From assembly GCA_019118685.1 (NCBI GenBank), contig DWYL01000215.1:1-37625 (forward strand): a stretch of 37,625 nt of DNA. The letters are read 5' to 3'. Numbering within the stretch: the first letter of the stretch is position 1; each line of letters opens with the position of its first letter. The translations under genes and the position numbers were made by a program. A model generated the notes under the pieces. It saw only the letters and a program-made list of their open reading frames with translations, searched no databases and was not told the origin of the DNA. Shown piece after piece: positions 16,916-25,422 of the stretch. The stretch is from Candidatus Blautia merdipullorum (GTDB taxonomy: Bacteria > Bacillota > Clostridia > Lachnospirales > Lachnospiraceae).

Positions 16916-17863
16916 ATGAAAAAAGGCAATACTGCTGTAAAGAGCATGCCTCAGAGCAGAACGGCAAAAAAAAGCGGCTTCAAATATTTTCTCTGGATTC
17001 TGCCGTTTCTGATCCTGGCGTTTTTGTTTTCATATTTTCCGCTGCATGGATGGATCTATGCGTTTTTTGATTACAAACCGCCCAGAAGCCTTGCAGACTG
17101 CGAATTCGTAGGACTGCAGTGGTTCAAGATGCTCTTTACCAACGAAACACAGGTGGCACAGCTGATTCAGGTTATGAAGAACACATTTGCGATGAGTTTA
17201 CTGGGAATTGTGACTTCAATCCTTCCTCTTGGGTTCGCGATTTTCCTGAATGAGATTAAGTGCAAAAAGTTTAAGTCGTTTGTCCAGACATTTACGACTT
17301 TGCCCAACTTTATAAGCTGGGTGCTTGTTTATTCAGTGGCGTTCGCATTGTTTTCTTCAACCGGTATGGTAAACAGCCTGCTGGAGAATGCGGGGATCAT
17401 AACGGAACCCATCAAGTTCCTGGACAGTGATGCCCATACATATCTGTGGATGCTTCTGTGGAACACATGGAAAGGCCTTGGATGGGGAGCGATTGTTTAC
17501 CTGGCATCCATCGCAGGAATCGATCAGGAGCTTTACGAGGCGGCCAGCATTGACGGCGCGGGACGCTTTCAGCTGATGAGGCACATTACGCTGCCGGCTC
17601 TGCTGCCAACATTCTTTATTATGCTGATGATGGCGATCTCCAATTTCCTGAATAATGGCCTGGATCAGTACTTTGTATTCCAGAACTCATTTAACAAGGA
17701 GCATATTCAGGTTCTGGATCTGTATGTTTACAACATCGGTATGACAGGCAGCAGCTATTCACTGGCAACTGCCATCAGTATGCTCAAGAGTATTATCAGC
17801 GTGGTGCTTCTGTCCATATGTAACGTGGTATCCAAGAAGACACGCGGAGAATCCATTATTTAG
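16916..17863 (+). CDS. LplB-type sugar ABC transporter permease
   Basis: A 315-residue inner-membrane permease with six hydrophobic helices. The cytoplasmic EAA loop that docks on the ATPase reads 'EAASIDGAGRFQLMRHITLP', near residue 205. The charged N-terminus is followed by 'FLWILPFLILAFLFSYFPLHGWIYAFFDY', which is typical of LplB proteins (CUT1 family, importers of oligosaccharides). The ribosome binding site is GATAGGAGG. It is the first gene of the importer operon, with the partner permease 20 bases downstream. No ATPase gene is found anywhere in this locus, so the complex most likely uses a shared MsmK/UgpC-type ATPase encoded elsewhere (inference from how the family works). Confidence 0.92.
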   Translation: MKKGNTAVKSMPQSRTAKKSGFKYFLWILPFLILAFLFSYFPLHGWIYAFFDYKPPRSLADCEFVGLQWFKMLFTNETQVAQLIQVMKNTFAMSLLGIVTSILPLGFAIFLNEIKCKKFKSFVQTFTTLPNFISWVLVYSVAFALFSSTGMVNSLLENAGIITEPIKFLDSDAHTYLWMLLWNTWKGLGWGAIVYLASIAGIDQELYEAASIDGAGRFQLMRHITLPALLPTFFIMLMMAISNFLNNGLDQYFVFQNSFNKEHIQVLDLYVYNIGMTGSSYSLATAISMLKSIISVVLLSICNVVSKKTRGESII

Positions 17864-17883
17864 AAAGGAGGAAAGAGAGAAAG

Positions 17884-18795
17884 ATGAATTTTAAAAAGAA
17901 AAAACTCACTGCCGGGGACGTGTCCTTTAACATTATCAACTATGCAGTTTTCGGGATTTTTACTTTGATCTGTATCTATCCTTTCTATTATATGGTGATC
18001 AATACCTTAAGCGCCAATGACCTAAGCGCTGCAGGTGCGATCAATTTCCTTCCAAAAGGAATTCACTTTGAAAATTATAAGGCACTTTTGGAACTGAAAG
18101 GACTTGGCACAGCAGCTCTTGTTTCTGTGGGAAAGACAGTCATTGGAACCGCGCTTACCGTTATTGCCACAGCTTTTCTGGGCTTTATGTTCACGCAGGA
18201 AAAGATGTGGAAGAGAAAGTTCTGGTACAGATTCATTGTGATCACGATGTACTTTAACGCCGGACTTATTCCAATGTTTATCACAATGAAAAACCTGCAT
18301 CTGACCAATACTTTCTGGGTATATGTGATCCCCACGATCATCCAGCCCTTTAATATCATCCTGGTGAAGACTTATGTGGAATCTCTTCCAAAGGCTCTTC
18401 AGGAGGCGGCGGAGATCGACGGAGCAGGAATCTTTAAGATCTTCTATAAGATCATCCTTCCTACATGCACCCCGATCCTGGCAACTGTGGCAATCTTTGC
18501 CGCTGTAAACCAGTGGAACAATTACCAGGACACCCTGATCTATATTACAGATCAGAAACTGTATTCCCTTCAGTATTTATTGTATACTTACATCAACCAG
18601 GCAAGCTCCCTTGCGGCAATGGTGCGGAACAGCGGCGCCGGCGCGGTAAGTGCCGCGGCTTTGGCTACCCAGCAGACTGGAACTTCCATACAGATGACTG
18701 TATCGGTAGTGGTAGTGCTTCCTATTCTCTGCATCTATCCCATGTTCCAGCGGTTCTTTGTAAAAGGTATTATGATTGGTTCTGTTAAGGGATGA
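17884..18795 (+). CDS. LplC-type sugar ABC transporter permease
   Basis: A 303-residue permease forming a heterodimer with the preceding LplB-type protein. Six hydrophobic helices are visible and the EAA loop is 'EAAEIDGAGIFKIFYKIILP' (about 176-195). The N-terminal 'ISTL...FYYMVINTLSANDLSAAGAINFLPKG'-type pattern and the end 'YPMFQRFFVKGIMIGSVKG' are typical of LplC/YtcP proteins. AAAGGAGGA precedes the ATG. Between helices 5 and 6 is a long alanine-rich stretch 'SGAGAVSAAALATQQTG', usual for this subfamily. It is followed after 75 bases by the binding lipoprotein. Confidence 0.92.
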   Translation: MNFKKKKLTAGDVSFNIINYAVFGIFTLICIYPFYYMVINTLSANDLSAAGAINFLPKGIHFENYKALLELKGLGTAALVSVGKTVIGTALTVIATAFLGFMFTQEKMWKRKFWYRFIVITMYFNAGLIPMFITMKNLHLTNTFWVYVIPTIIQPFNIILVKTYVESLPKALQEAAEIDGAGIFKIFYKIILPTCTPILATVAIFAAVNQWNNYQDTLIYITDQKLYSLQYLLYTYINQASSLAAMVRNSGAGAVSAAALATQQTGTSIQMTVSVVVVLPILCIYPMFQRFFVKGIMIGSVKG

Positions 18796-18870
18796 GAAAC
18801 TTATGAAAAACAGAATTATAACTTTACCATTTGATGTTTGGTATATTAAAATTAAGAAAAGGAGCGTATT

Positions 18871-20664
18871 ATGAAAAAGAAATTAATCAGTGCTTTACTG
18901 TGTACTGCAATGGCGGCATCTCTTCTTGCCGGCTGCGGCGGAGGAGAAAAGAAAGCCGAAAACACAGGATCGAAAGATGGAAACTACGAAGACTTTATTA
19001 CGGTAGACGTATATGATGAGTTTGCTAACTATCAGGGGATCCAGAGCGGATGGTTTGCAAAGATCGTAAAGGATAAGTTCAATATGGAATTGAACATCAT
19101 CGCCCCGAATGTAGCCGGCGGCGGACAGACCCTGTATCAGACCCGCTCTGCGGCAGGAGAACTGGGAGATCTGGTCCTGATCAATACTTCCAATGGAAAA
19201 CTGAATGATGTAGTGGAAGCAGGGCTTGTTATGGACGCTACAGATCTGATGGAAGGAAAAGATATTGTAGCCAACTATGGAGACGCCATTGAGGTGACCA
19301 ATGAAGGACTCTCAGAAGAAGGCATGTTTGCGTTCCCCAACTCTGTATCCTCAGATGCCGCAACAGAGCCCAGCGAAGGTCTTGAACCTACCTTTGGACC
19401 ATATATCCGCTGGGATTATTACAAACAGCTGGGATATCCGGAGATGAAAAATCTGGATGATTTCCTGGATGTTCTGGAGGATATGCAGAAAATGGCAAGA
19501 GAGCAGGAAGGCTCTGATGATATTTATGCCATTTCCCTGTTTAAAGACTGGGACGACAATATGATGAACAATGCAAAACAGCCATGCTGTATGTATGGAT
19601 TTGATGAAGTTGGATTTGTTCTTTTAAGCGCAGATGGAACGGAAAAACAGAGCATCATTGATGATGATTCAATCTATGTAGATGTTCTGAATTTCTTCTA
19701 TGAGGCAAACCAGAGAGGTCTTGTAGATCCGGATTCTACCACACAGAACTATGATACCTGGTCTGCAAAATATACAAACGGAAAAGTACTCTACTGCCCA
19801 TGGCCATGGGTAGGCCAGAACCTGTATAATACGGCAGAGAACAAAGAAGCCGGCAGAGGCTTTATGTTTGCTCCTGTTGAAGATATGAAGATCTTCTCCT
19901 ACGGAAGCTGTCCGGAAGGCAACTCAACTCAGATCATTGCTATCGGCAGCAATGCGGAAGATCCCCAGAGAATGGCTGACTTCATTGACTGGCTTTATTC
20001 ACCGGAAGGAATCCGTCTGAATGGACAGGCAAACGGCGCCGCTGGTATTGAAGGCCTTACATGGGAAATGAACGAGGAAGGCAAGCCGGTCCTTACAGAC
20101 TTTGGCAAACAGGCGCTTCCTATGAATGATGTGGAAGTACCGGAAGAGTATGGCGGCGGCAACTGGAAAGACGGCGTATCTGCCCTGAACTTTAAGACAG
20201 TGAACCTGGAAGACATTGATCCGGCAACGGGAGAGGCATACGACTACCAGACCTGGGAGACTACCATTGCCAATAATCAGACACCTCTGGATAAAGACTG
20301 GGCAGAGCATATGGGCGCTTCCTCTACTATGGAGTATCTGGAAAACAACAATATGCTTGCAGTAGCTCCGGGCTCCAGTTATGCAGTACCGGAAGCTGAT
20401 TCCAATATTACTACCATCCGTGGACAATGCAAGGCAACAGTTATCGACAATTCCTGGAAGATGATCTTTGCTGAAAATGATTCTGACTTTGACAGTCTCC
20501 TTAAGAACATGCAGGATACTGCAGAAGGACTGGGCTATGCAGATGTCCTTGAAGTTGATATGCAGAATGCAGATGACTGGACTGCAGCAAGACAGGAATC
20601 CGCAGAAAACTATCCGGAAGGCAAGACAGCAGAAGCTGAGACTACAGAGACACCAGCTGAATAA
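18871..20664 (+). CDS. Extracellular solute-binding lipoprotein of the sugar importer
   Basis: A 597-residue substrate-binding protein. The signal peptide (MKKKLISALLCTAMAASLLAG) ends in a lipobox with C22 as the lipidated residue, followed by a flexible 'GGGEKKAENTGSKDG' linker. The size, and motifs such as 'FAFPNSVSSD', 'WDYYKQLGYPEMKNLDDF' and 'FIDWLYSPEGIRLNGQ', fit the large LplA/YtcQ-like group of family-1 binding proteins that serve LplB/LplC permeases. Acidic residues and threonines are enriched at the C-terminus (EAETTETPAE). AAAGGAG lies upstream. It is the third importer gene. The terminator-like hairpin just after it probably reduces, rather than blocks, expression of the enzyme genes downstream. 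Confidence 0.92.
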   Translation: MKKKLISALLCTAMAASLLAGCGGGEKKAENTGSKDGNYEDFITVDVYDEFANYQGIQSGWFAKIVKDKFNMELNIIAPNVAGGGQTLYQTRSAAGELGDLVLINTSNGKLNDVVEAGLVMDATDLMEGKDIVANYGDAIEVTNEGLSEEGMFAFPNSVSSDAATEPSEGLEPTFGPYIRWDYYKQLGYPEMKNLDDFLDVLEDMQKMAREQEGSDDIYAISLFKDWDDNMMNNAKQPCCMYGFDEVGFVLLSADGTEKQSIIDDDSIYVDVLNFFYEANQRGLVDPDSTTQNYDTWSAKYTNGKVLYCPWPWVGQNLYNTAENKEAGRGFMFAPVEDMKIFSYGSCPEGNSTQIIAIGSNAEDPQRMADFIDWLYSPEGIRLNGQANGAAGIEGLTWEMNEEGKPVLTDFGKQALPMNDVEVPEEYGGGNWKDGVSALNFKTVNLEDIDPATGEAYDYQTWETTIANNQTPLDKDWAEHMGASSTMEYLENNNMLAVAPGSSYAVPEADSNITTIRGQCKATVIDNSWKMIFAENDSDFDSLLKNMQDTAEGLGYADVLEVDMQNADDWTAARQESAENYPEGKTAEAETTETPAE

Positions 20665-20670
20665 ATGAAT

Positions 20671-20709
20671 AAAAAATATCCCGGAAGCATTTCTCCCGGG
20701 ATATTTTTT
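20671..20709 (+). terminator. Terminator between the binding protein and the GH42 gene
   Basis: AAAAAATATCCCGG (20671-20684) pairs with 20696-20709 around an 11-base loop and ends in a seven-T tract. It begins seven bases after the lipoprotein stop codon and ends just before the GH42 ribosome binding site. This is a common arrangement giving high levels of binding protein and lower levels of downstream enzymes. Confidence 0.8.
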
Positions 20710-20726
20710 TGCAGGAGGTACAGATT

Positions 20727-22748
20727 ATGATTTATAATAAAATAAAGAAGATCCTATACGGAGGAGATTATAATCCGGAACAATGGCCGAAAGAAATCTG
20801 GAAAGAAGATATGAGACTTTTGAAAGAAGCCCATATTGACACCCTGACCTTAAACGTGTTCAGCTGGGCGGCTCTTCAGCCTTCTGAGGAGGAGTATGAT
20901 TTCTCAAGGCTGGATGAGATCATGGATATGGTTAAGGAGAATGGTTTTCAGGTGTGTCTGGCTACTTCTACCGGAGCGCATCCTGCCTGGATGGCGAAAA
21001 AATATCCGGATATCCTCCGCAGGGATTTTAACGGAATGAAACGTAAATTCGGGGGCAGACATAATTCCTGCCCAAACAGTCCCACCTACAGGAAGTATTC
21101 CCTGCGTCTGGCCCAGAAGCTGGCCCGGCGTTATAAAGATTACGACAATATTATCGCATGGCATATTTCTAATGAGTACGGTGGAGAGTGCTACTGTGAG
21201 AACTGTGAGAAGGCTTTCCGGGTCTGGCTGAAGAAAAAATATAAGACTCTTGAGGAACTGAACAGAGTCTGGAATACGGCCTTCTGGGGACATACCTTTT
21301 ATGATTGGGAGGAGATTGTCCTTCCTAATCTGCTCAGCGAGCATTTTGAAGAGAACCGGAGCCAGTTTCAGGGGATCACTCTGGACTATAAAAGATTTAA
21401 TTCAGAAAGCATCCTGGAATGCTGCCGGCTGGAGTATGAGGCTATTAAAAAGATCACGCCTCACATCCCCATTACAACTAATCTGATGGGATTTTATAAA
21501 GGCCTGGATTATAAGATGTGGGCAAAATATCTGGATGTGGTATCCTGGGATAATTATCCTGCCAATGAGGACTCACCGGCAATGATTGCTATGAGCCATG
21601 ACCTTATGAGAGGCATCAAGGGAGGACAGCCATTCCTGCTTATGGAACAGACACCAAGTGTGACCAACTGGCTTCCTTATAATGCCTTGAAGCGTCCGGG
21701 AGTGATGAGACTTTGGAGTTATCAGGCGGTGGCTCACGGGGCAGACGCAGTGATGTTTTTCCAGATGCGGCGTACAGTGGGAGCATGTGAGAAACTCCAT
21801 GGAGCAGTGATCGATCATGTGGGAACCAATCAGACAAGGGTTTACCGGGAGGTTCAGGCTTTGGGAGCTGAGCTGGAAAAGATAGGACAGGAGACCCTGG
21901 GAGCAGTGACAGAAGCAAAAGTGGCTTTGTATTTTGACTGGGATAACTGGTGGGCCGCTGAGTGTTCCGCAGGCCCCAGCTGTGAACTGAAGTACAAAGA
22001 AGAGGTCCTGAACTATTATGAAGCCTTTCACAGCCTGAACATTCCTGTGGATATTGTGGGACCGGAAGATGACCTTGGCAGCTATAAAGTTCTGGCAGCT
22101 CCTCTTTTGTATATGACAAAGACAGGATATGATGAAAAGATCCGGAAGTTTACACAGAATGGGGGAATTTTTATCACTACATTCTTCAGTGGAATCGTGG
22201 ATGAACATGACCTGGTGATCCTGGGAGGATATCCCGGAAGGCTCCGGGATATTCTGGGCATCTGGGTGGAAGAAGAGGATGCTCTTCCCTCCGGGACGGA
22301 AAACAGTTTTGTATACAGAGGAACACGGTATCCTGCCAGACTTATCTGCGACTTGCTCCATTCAGAAGGGGCGGAGGTTTTGAGTACCTATGAGTCTGAT
22401 TTTTACGCAGGCATGCCGGCTGTGACGGTAAACCATTTCGGAAAAGGCCGGGGCTACTATGTGGCAGCCCGTTCCGGCAAAGCCTTTTACAGGAAATTCC
22501 TTGGAGATATCTGTGAAGAGGCAGGTATCCAGCCTGTTATTTTGCCTCAGGAAGGATTGGAAGCTGCAGAGCGGAAAAATGAAAACGGCCGGTTTTTGTT
22601 CCTGCTGAACCATGGAAACCGTGAACTGGAAGTAAAAGTCCGGGAAGGGGGAAAGGATCTGATCAGCGGAGAGGCATATTCTCCGGGCGGCAGGATCTTC
22701 CTTGAAGCAAAAGGCGTGAGGATTCTTAAGATTGAGGAAAAGATTTAA
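20727..22748 (+). CDS. GH42 beta-galactosidase
   Basis: A 673-residue retaining glycosidase, probably cytoplasmic since there is no signal peptide. The acid/base is E150 in 'WHISNEYGG' and the nucleophile E307 in 'FLLMEQTPS'. A cysteine cluster (C115, C155, C157, C160 in 'ECYCENCEKAF') matches the zinc site of GH42 trimers. The N-terminal '(Y)GGDYNPEQWP' is a GH42 hallmark, and the middle and C-terminal parts fit the trimerisation and beta domains. The track start is a TTG (20709); AGGAGG spaced for the ATG at 20727 is preferred. It sits in an enzyme set with a fucosidase and an esterase, so it probably removes galactose from imported branched oligosaccharides. Alpha-L-arabinopyranosidase activity is also known in the family. 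Confidence 0.93.
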   Translation: MIYNKIKKILYGGDYNPEQWPKEIWKEDMRLLKEAHIDTLTLNVFSWAALQPSEEEYDFSRLDEIMDMVKENGFQVCLATSTGAHPAWMAKKYPDILRRDFNGMKRKFGGRHNSCPNSPTYRKYSLRLAQKLARRYKDYDNIIAWHISNEYGGECYCENCEKAFRVWLKKKYKTLEELNRVWNTAFWGHTFYDWEEIVLPNLLSEHFEENRSQFQGITLDYKRFNSESILECCRLEYEAIKKITPHIPITTNLMGFYKGLDYKMWAKYLDVVSWDNYPANEDSPAMIAMSHDLMRGIKGGQPFLLMEQTPSVTNWLPYNALKRPGVMRLWSYQAVAHGADAVMFFQMRRTVGACEKLHGAVIDHVGTNQTRVYREVQALGAELEKIGQETLGAVTEAKVALYFDWDNWWAAECSAGPSCELKYKEEVLNYYEAFHSLNIPVDIVGPEDDLGSYKVLAAPLLYMTKTGYDEKIRKFTQNGGIFITTFFSGIVDEHDLVILGGYPGRLRDILGIWVEEEDALPSGTENSFVYRGTRYPARLICDLLHSEGAEVLSTYESDFYAGMPAVTVNHFGKGRGYYVAARSGKAFYRKFLGDICEEAGIQPVILPQEGLEAAERKNENGRFLFLLNHGNRELEVKVREGGKDLISGEAYSPGGRIFLEAKGVRILKIEEKI

Positions 22749-22765
22749 AGAAAGGAAAGGGAATT

Positions 22766-24250
22766 ATGACAGAACAACAGGAAAAAGAATATCTGGAAGA
22801 GATCCACAGAGTTGCAAAAGGGGGACCTTATACTCCGGACTGGAATTCTCTGTCCCGGCTGGAACCTCCTCTGTGGTTCAGAGAGAGCAAATTCGGGATC
22901 TTTATCCACTGGGGGCTGTACAGTGTTGCAGCTCATGCAAATGAGTGGTACTCCAGGAATATGTATATAAAGGAAAAAGAAGAATGGGAATATCACAGAA
23001 AGACCTTTGGTGAACATACAAAGTTTGGCTATAAAGATTTTATCCCTATGTTTACAGCGGAAAAATTTGATCCTCAGCAGTGGGCGGAGCTTTTCAGGGA
23101 AGCAGGAGCAAAGTATGTATTTCCAGTGGCAGAACACCATGACGGATTCCAGATGTATAAAAGTGAAATTTCAAAATTCAATACTTGGGATATGGGACCT
23201 CATAGGGATATCCTGGGAGAACTGAAGACAGCTGTGGAAAATCAGGGGATGACATTCTGCACTTCTTCCCACCGGGCAGAGCACTGGTGGTTCATGAGTC
23301 ATGGAAGAGAGTTTGACAGTGATGTGAAGGAACCTATGAAAAGAGGAGATTTCTACTGGCCGGCGATGCCGGAGCCGGATGAGGCGGATCTTCAGAGCCG
23401 TCCTTATCCTTCCCGGGAATTTCTGGATGACTGGCTGCTGCGGACCTGCGAGATCATAGACCGGTATCAGCCTTCTCTTCTTTATTTTGACTGGTGGGTT
23501 CAGCATGAAGCCTTTAAGGAGCCCCTTCAGACTCTTGCCGCTTATTATTACAACCGGGGGGCCCAATGGGGAAAGAAAGTGGCCATTTGTTATAAGCATG
23601 ATGCTATGATGTTCGGAAGCGGCATCCTGGAAGTGGAAAGAGGCGCTCTGGCAGAGGCCAAGCCGTATGTGTGGCAGACAGATACTGCCATTGCAAAAAA
23701 TTCCTGGTGCTATACAGATACTTTGGAGTATAAGACCAGCGGACAGATCATCCGTACCTTGATCGAAGTGATCAGCAAGAATGGGAACCTGCTTTTGAAT
23801 GTAGGACCTAAAGGAGACGGCACTATTCCTTCCGAGGACGCCCGGATCCTGGGGGAGATCGGCCGGTGGATGGAAAAAAACGGAGAAGGAATATATGGCA
23901 GCAGGCCCTGGCGCAGATCCGGAGAAGGAAAAGTACAGATCCGGGAAGGACAGTTTACAGATAATGAAGAACTGCCCTATACAAAAGAGGATATTCGATT
24001 CACTGTAAAGGGAGACAGCATCTATGGGTTTATTATGAAATTCCCAAAGGACGGACAGGTAACGATCCGCTCATTGGCGGACTCAGAGGATCAGAACCGG
24101 GCGGAATTTCACGGGCTGATCCGGGAGGTAAGCCTGCCGGGATATAAGGATGCCCCGCTGACCTGGACAAAGGACCGGAGGGGCCTTCATCTGACAGTTA
24201 CTGGAGTAGAGACAGAGCTTCCGGTGGCAGTTAAGATCCAGGTGAAATAA
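22766..24250 (+). CDS. GH29 alpha-L-fucosidase
   Basis: A 494-residue cytoplasmic enzyme without a signal peptide. 'LWFRESKFGIFIHWGLYSV' (36-54), 'VAEHHDGFQMY' (121-131) and 'YFDWWVQH' with the predicted nucleophile D242 are GH29 landmarks, and 'NGNLLLNVGPKGDGTIP' closes the catalytic barrel. A short beta-sandwich follows (about 385-494). The acid/base residue of this family is variable; E in 'GILEVERG' is a candidate. It starts 17 bases after the GH42 gene with an AAAGGAAAGGG site, so both are translated from one message. An intracellular fucosidase beside an importer indicates that fucosylated oligosaccharides are taken up intact. Confidence 0.92.
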   Translation: MTEQQEKEYLEEIHRVAKGGPYTPDWNSLSRLEPPLWFRESKFGIFIHWGLYSVAAHANEWYSRNMYIKEKEEWEYHRKTFGEHTKFGYKDFIPMFTAEKFDPQQWAELFREAGAKYVFPVAEHHDGFQMYKSEISKFNTWDMGPHRDILGELKTAVENQGMTFCTSSHRAEHWWFMSHGREFDSDVKEPMKRGDFYWPAMPEPDEADLQSRPYPSREFLDDWLLRTCEIIDRYQPSLLYFDWWVQHEAFKEPLQTLAAYYYNRGAQWGKKVAICYKHDAMMFGSGILEVERGALAEAKPYVWQTDTAIAKNSWCYTDTLEYKTSGQIIRTLIEVISKNGNLLLNVGPKGDGTIPSEDARILGEIGRWMEKNGEGIYGSRPWRRSGEGKVQIREGQFTDNEELPYTKEDIRFTVKGDSIYGFIMKFPKDGQVTIRSLADSEDQNRAEFHGLIREVSLPGYKDAPLTWTKDRRGLHLTVTGVETELPVAVKIQVK

Positions 24251-24273
24251 GAAAGGACGGCTGAAAGATTTAT

Positions 24274-24972
24274 ATGAGTACGACTATTTTATTTACGGGG
24301 GACAGTATTACAGACGGGAACCGGTATAAAGAGGAAAAGGACCGGGGAGACCTGAACCATCAGATCGGGCACAGCTATGCTTATGTGATCAACGCCCTTC
24401 TGGGCAGCAGATACCCGGAAAGGGATTTCCGGTTTCTGAACCGGGGGATTTCCGGGAACCGGATCATCGATCTGTATGCAAGGATGTATGAGGATATGAC
24501 AGAACTGAAGCCGGATATTGTGAGTATTCTTGCAGGAGTCAATGACGGCCCCCAGGCTGAACATGCATACCATGCTACAGGAAGAGAAAAGTATGGGACC
24601 CTGTACCGTATGATGCTCCGGGAACTGAAACAGGAGCTGCCTGAGGTGAAGATCATCCTGTGCGAACCATTTATAGGACAAAAAGGACCGGTATATGACA
24701 GCAATTTTGAAAGATGGAAGTCCTGTATGGAAGGTTATCAGGAAGAGGTCCGTATAATCGCGGAGGAGTTTGGAGCTGTGTTCGTGCCTCTTCAGGAATG
24801 CTTTGACCAGGCATGTGAAAAGCAGGATACAAAATACTGGATCTGGGACGGAATTCATCCTACAGAGAACGGTCATGGACTGATCGCAAGGCAATGGCTG
24901 AAGTACGCCTCAGAGCTTTTGGAGATTCCCCGGGAAAGAAAAATGTACGGTATTCCGAAGGAGTCTTTGTAG
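24274..24972 (+). CDS. SGNH/GDSL-type esterase, C-terminus altered by a fusion
   Basis: A 232-residue hydrolase probably removing acyl (acetyl) groups from the imported glycan. Block I is 'FTGDSITDG' with catalytic S11, block II 'GISGNR' (59-63), block III 'GVND' with N90, and block V 'DGIHPTENGH' with D192 and H195. All catalytic residues are present. The natural part seems to end near 'QWLKYASELLEIPR' (residue 220). The last dozen residues, 'ERKMYGIPKESL', are an out-of-frame reading of a GH3 gene fragment that begins there. The enzyme may still be active because the active site is complete. It follows the fucosidase by 23 bases. Confidence 0.85.
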   Translation: MSTTILFTGDSITDGNRYKEEKDRGDLNHQIGHSYAYVINALLGSRYPERDFRFLNRGISGNRIIDLYARMYEDMTELKPDIVSILAGVNDGPQAEHAYHATGREKYGTLYRMMLRELKQELPEVKIILCEPFIGQKGPVYDSNFERWKSCMEGYQEEVRIIAEEFGAVFVPLQECFDQACEKQDTKYWIWDGIHPTENGHGLIARQWLKYASELLEIPRERKMYGIPKESL

Positions 24973-25331
24973 GCTACCGGTATAACGACAGCTTCCACAT
25001 TTCTCCTCAGTTTTGTTTTGGACACGGGCTTTCGTATACAAGCTTTGAATACAGAACTCCGGAACTGATCCAGGAAGAAGGAGAAAGATATGTCTGCTGT
25101 ACTGTAGTTAATGCCGGCGAAGTGGAGGGAAAGGAAACCGTTCAGATTTATCTGGCCCCCTTAGAGAGAAAGGCAGAAGAGCCGGTGCAGCAGCTGAAAG
25201 GATTTGAAAAAGTAACATTAAGGCCGGGAGAAGAGAAGAGGATAAAGATCCGGTTAGAAGAAAGTACAGAAGGAATGGAGATAAGGATCGGAAGCTCATC
25301 AAGAGACACCAGGCTGACCATCAGACCATAA
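24930..25331 (+). pseudogene. 3' stump of a GH3 beta-glucosidase gene (FnIII-like domain)
   Basis: In a frame different from the esterase, about 133 codons encode the C-terminal end of a GH3 beta-glucosidase: 'VRYSEGVFVGYRYND', then 'FCFGHGLSYTSFEY', followed by the fibronectin-III-like domain ('AGEVEGKETVQIYLAP', 'QLKGFEKVTLRPGEEKRI'). The catalytic barrel and the sandwich domain are missing. The track places a start at an ATG inside the esterase gene (24894) with no ribosome binding site. I read it as the remainder of a gene lost by a deletion that joined its 3' end to the esterase. A terminator follows within 20 bases. Confidence 0.88.
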
Positions 25332-25350
25332 AGAAAATAAGAAAAAATAG

Positions 25351-25408
25351 GAAAGCAGCCCCCAGAAGAGGAAATCCGGAAAGCCTCTTCCGGGCGCTGC
25401 TTTCTTTT
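25351..25408. terminator. Terminator at the end of the glycan locus
   Basis: GAAAGCAGC (25351-25359) pairs with GCTGCTTTC (25396-25404), and an inner AAGAGG pairs with CCTCTT. T-rich sequence follows on the plus strand and an A-rich stretch precedes it, so it can serve the glycan genes and also the convergent treR gene, which ends at 25423. Confidence 0.75.
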
Positions 25409-25422
25409 GATGTGCAGAGAGA

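Noticed and set aside
24894-25331. Stand-alone 145-residue protein starting at ATG 24894
   Set aside because: The start is inside the esterase gene without a ribosome binding site, and the first dozen residues are antisense-frame translation of the esterase. The rest is the end of a GH3 enzyme, so it is listed as a pseudogene.
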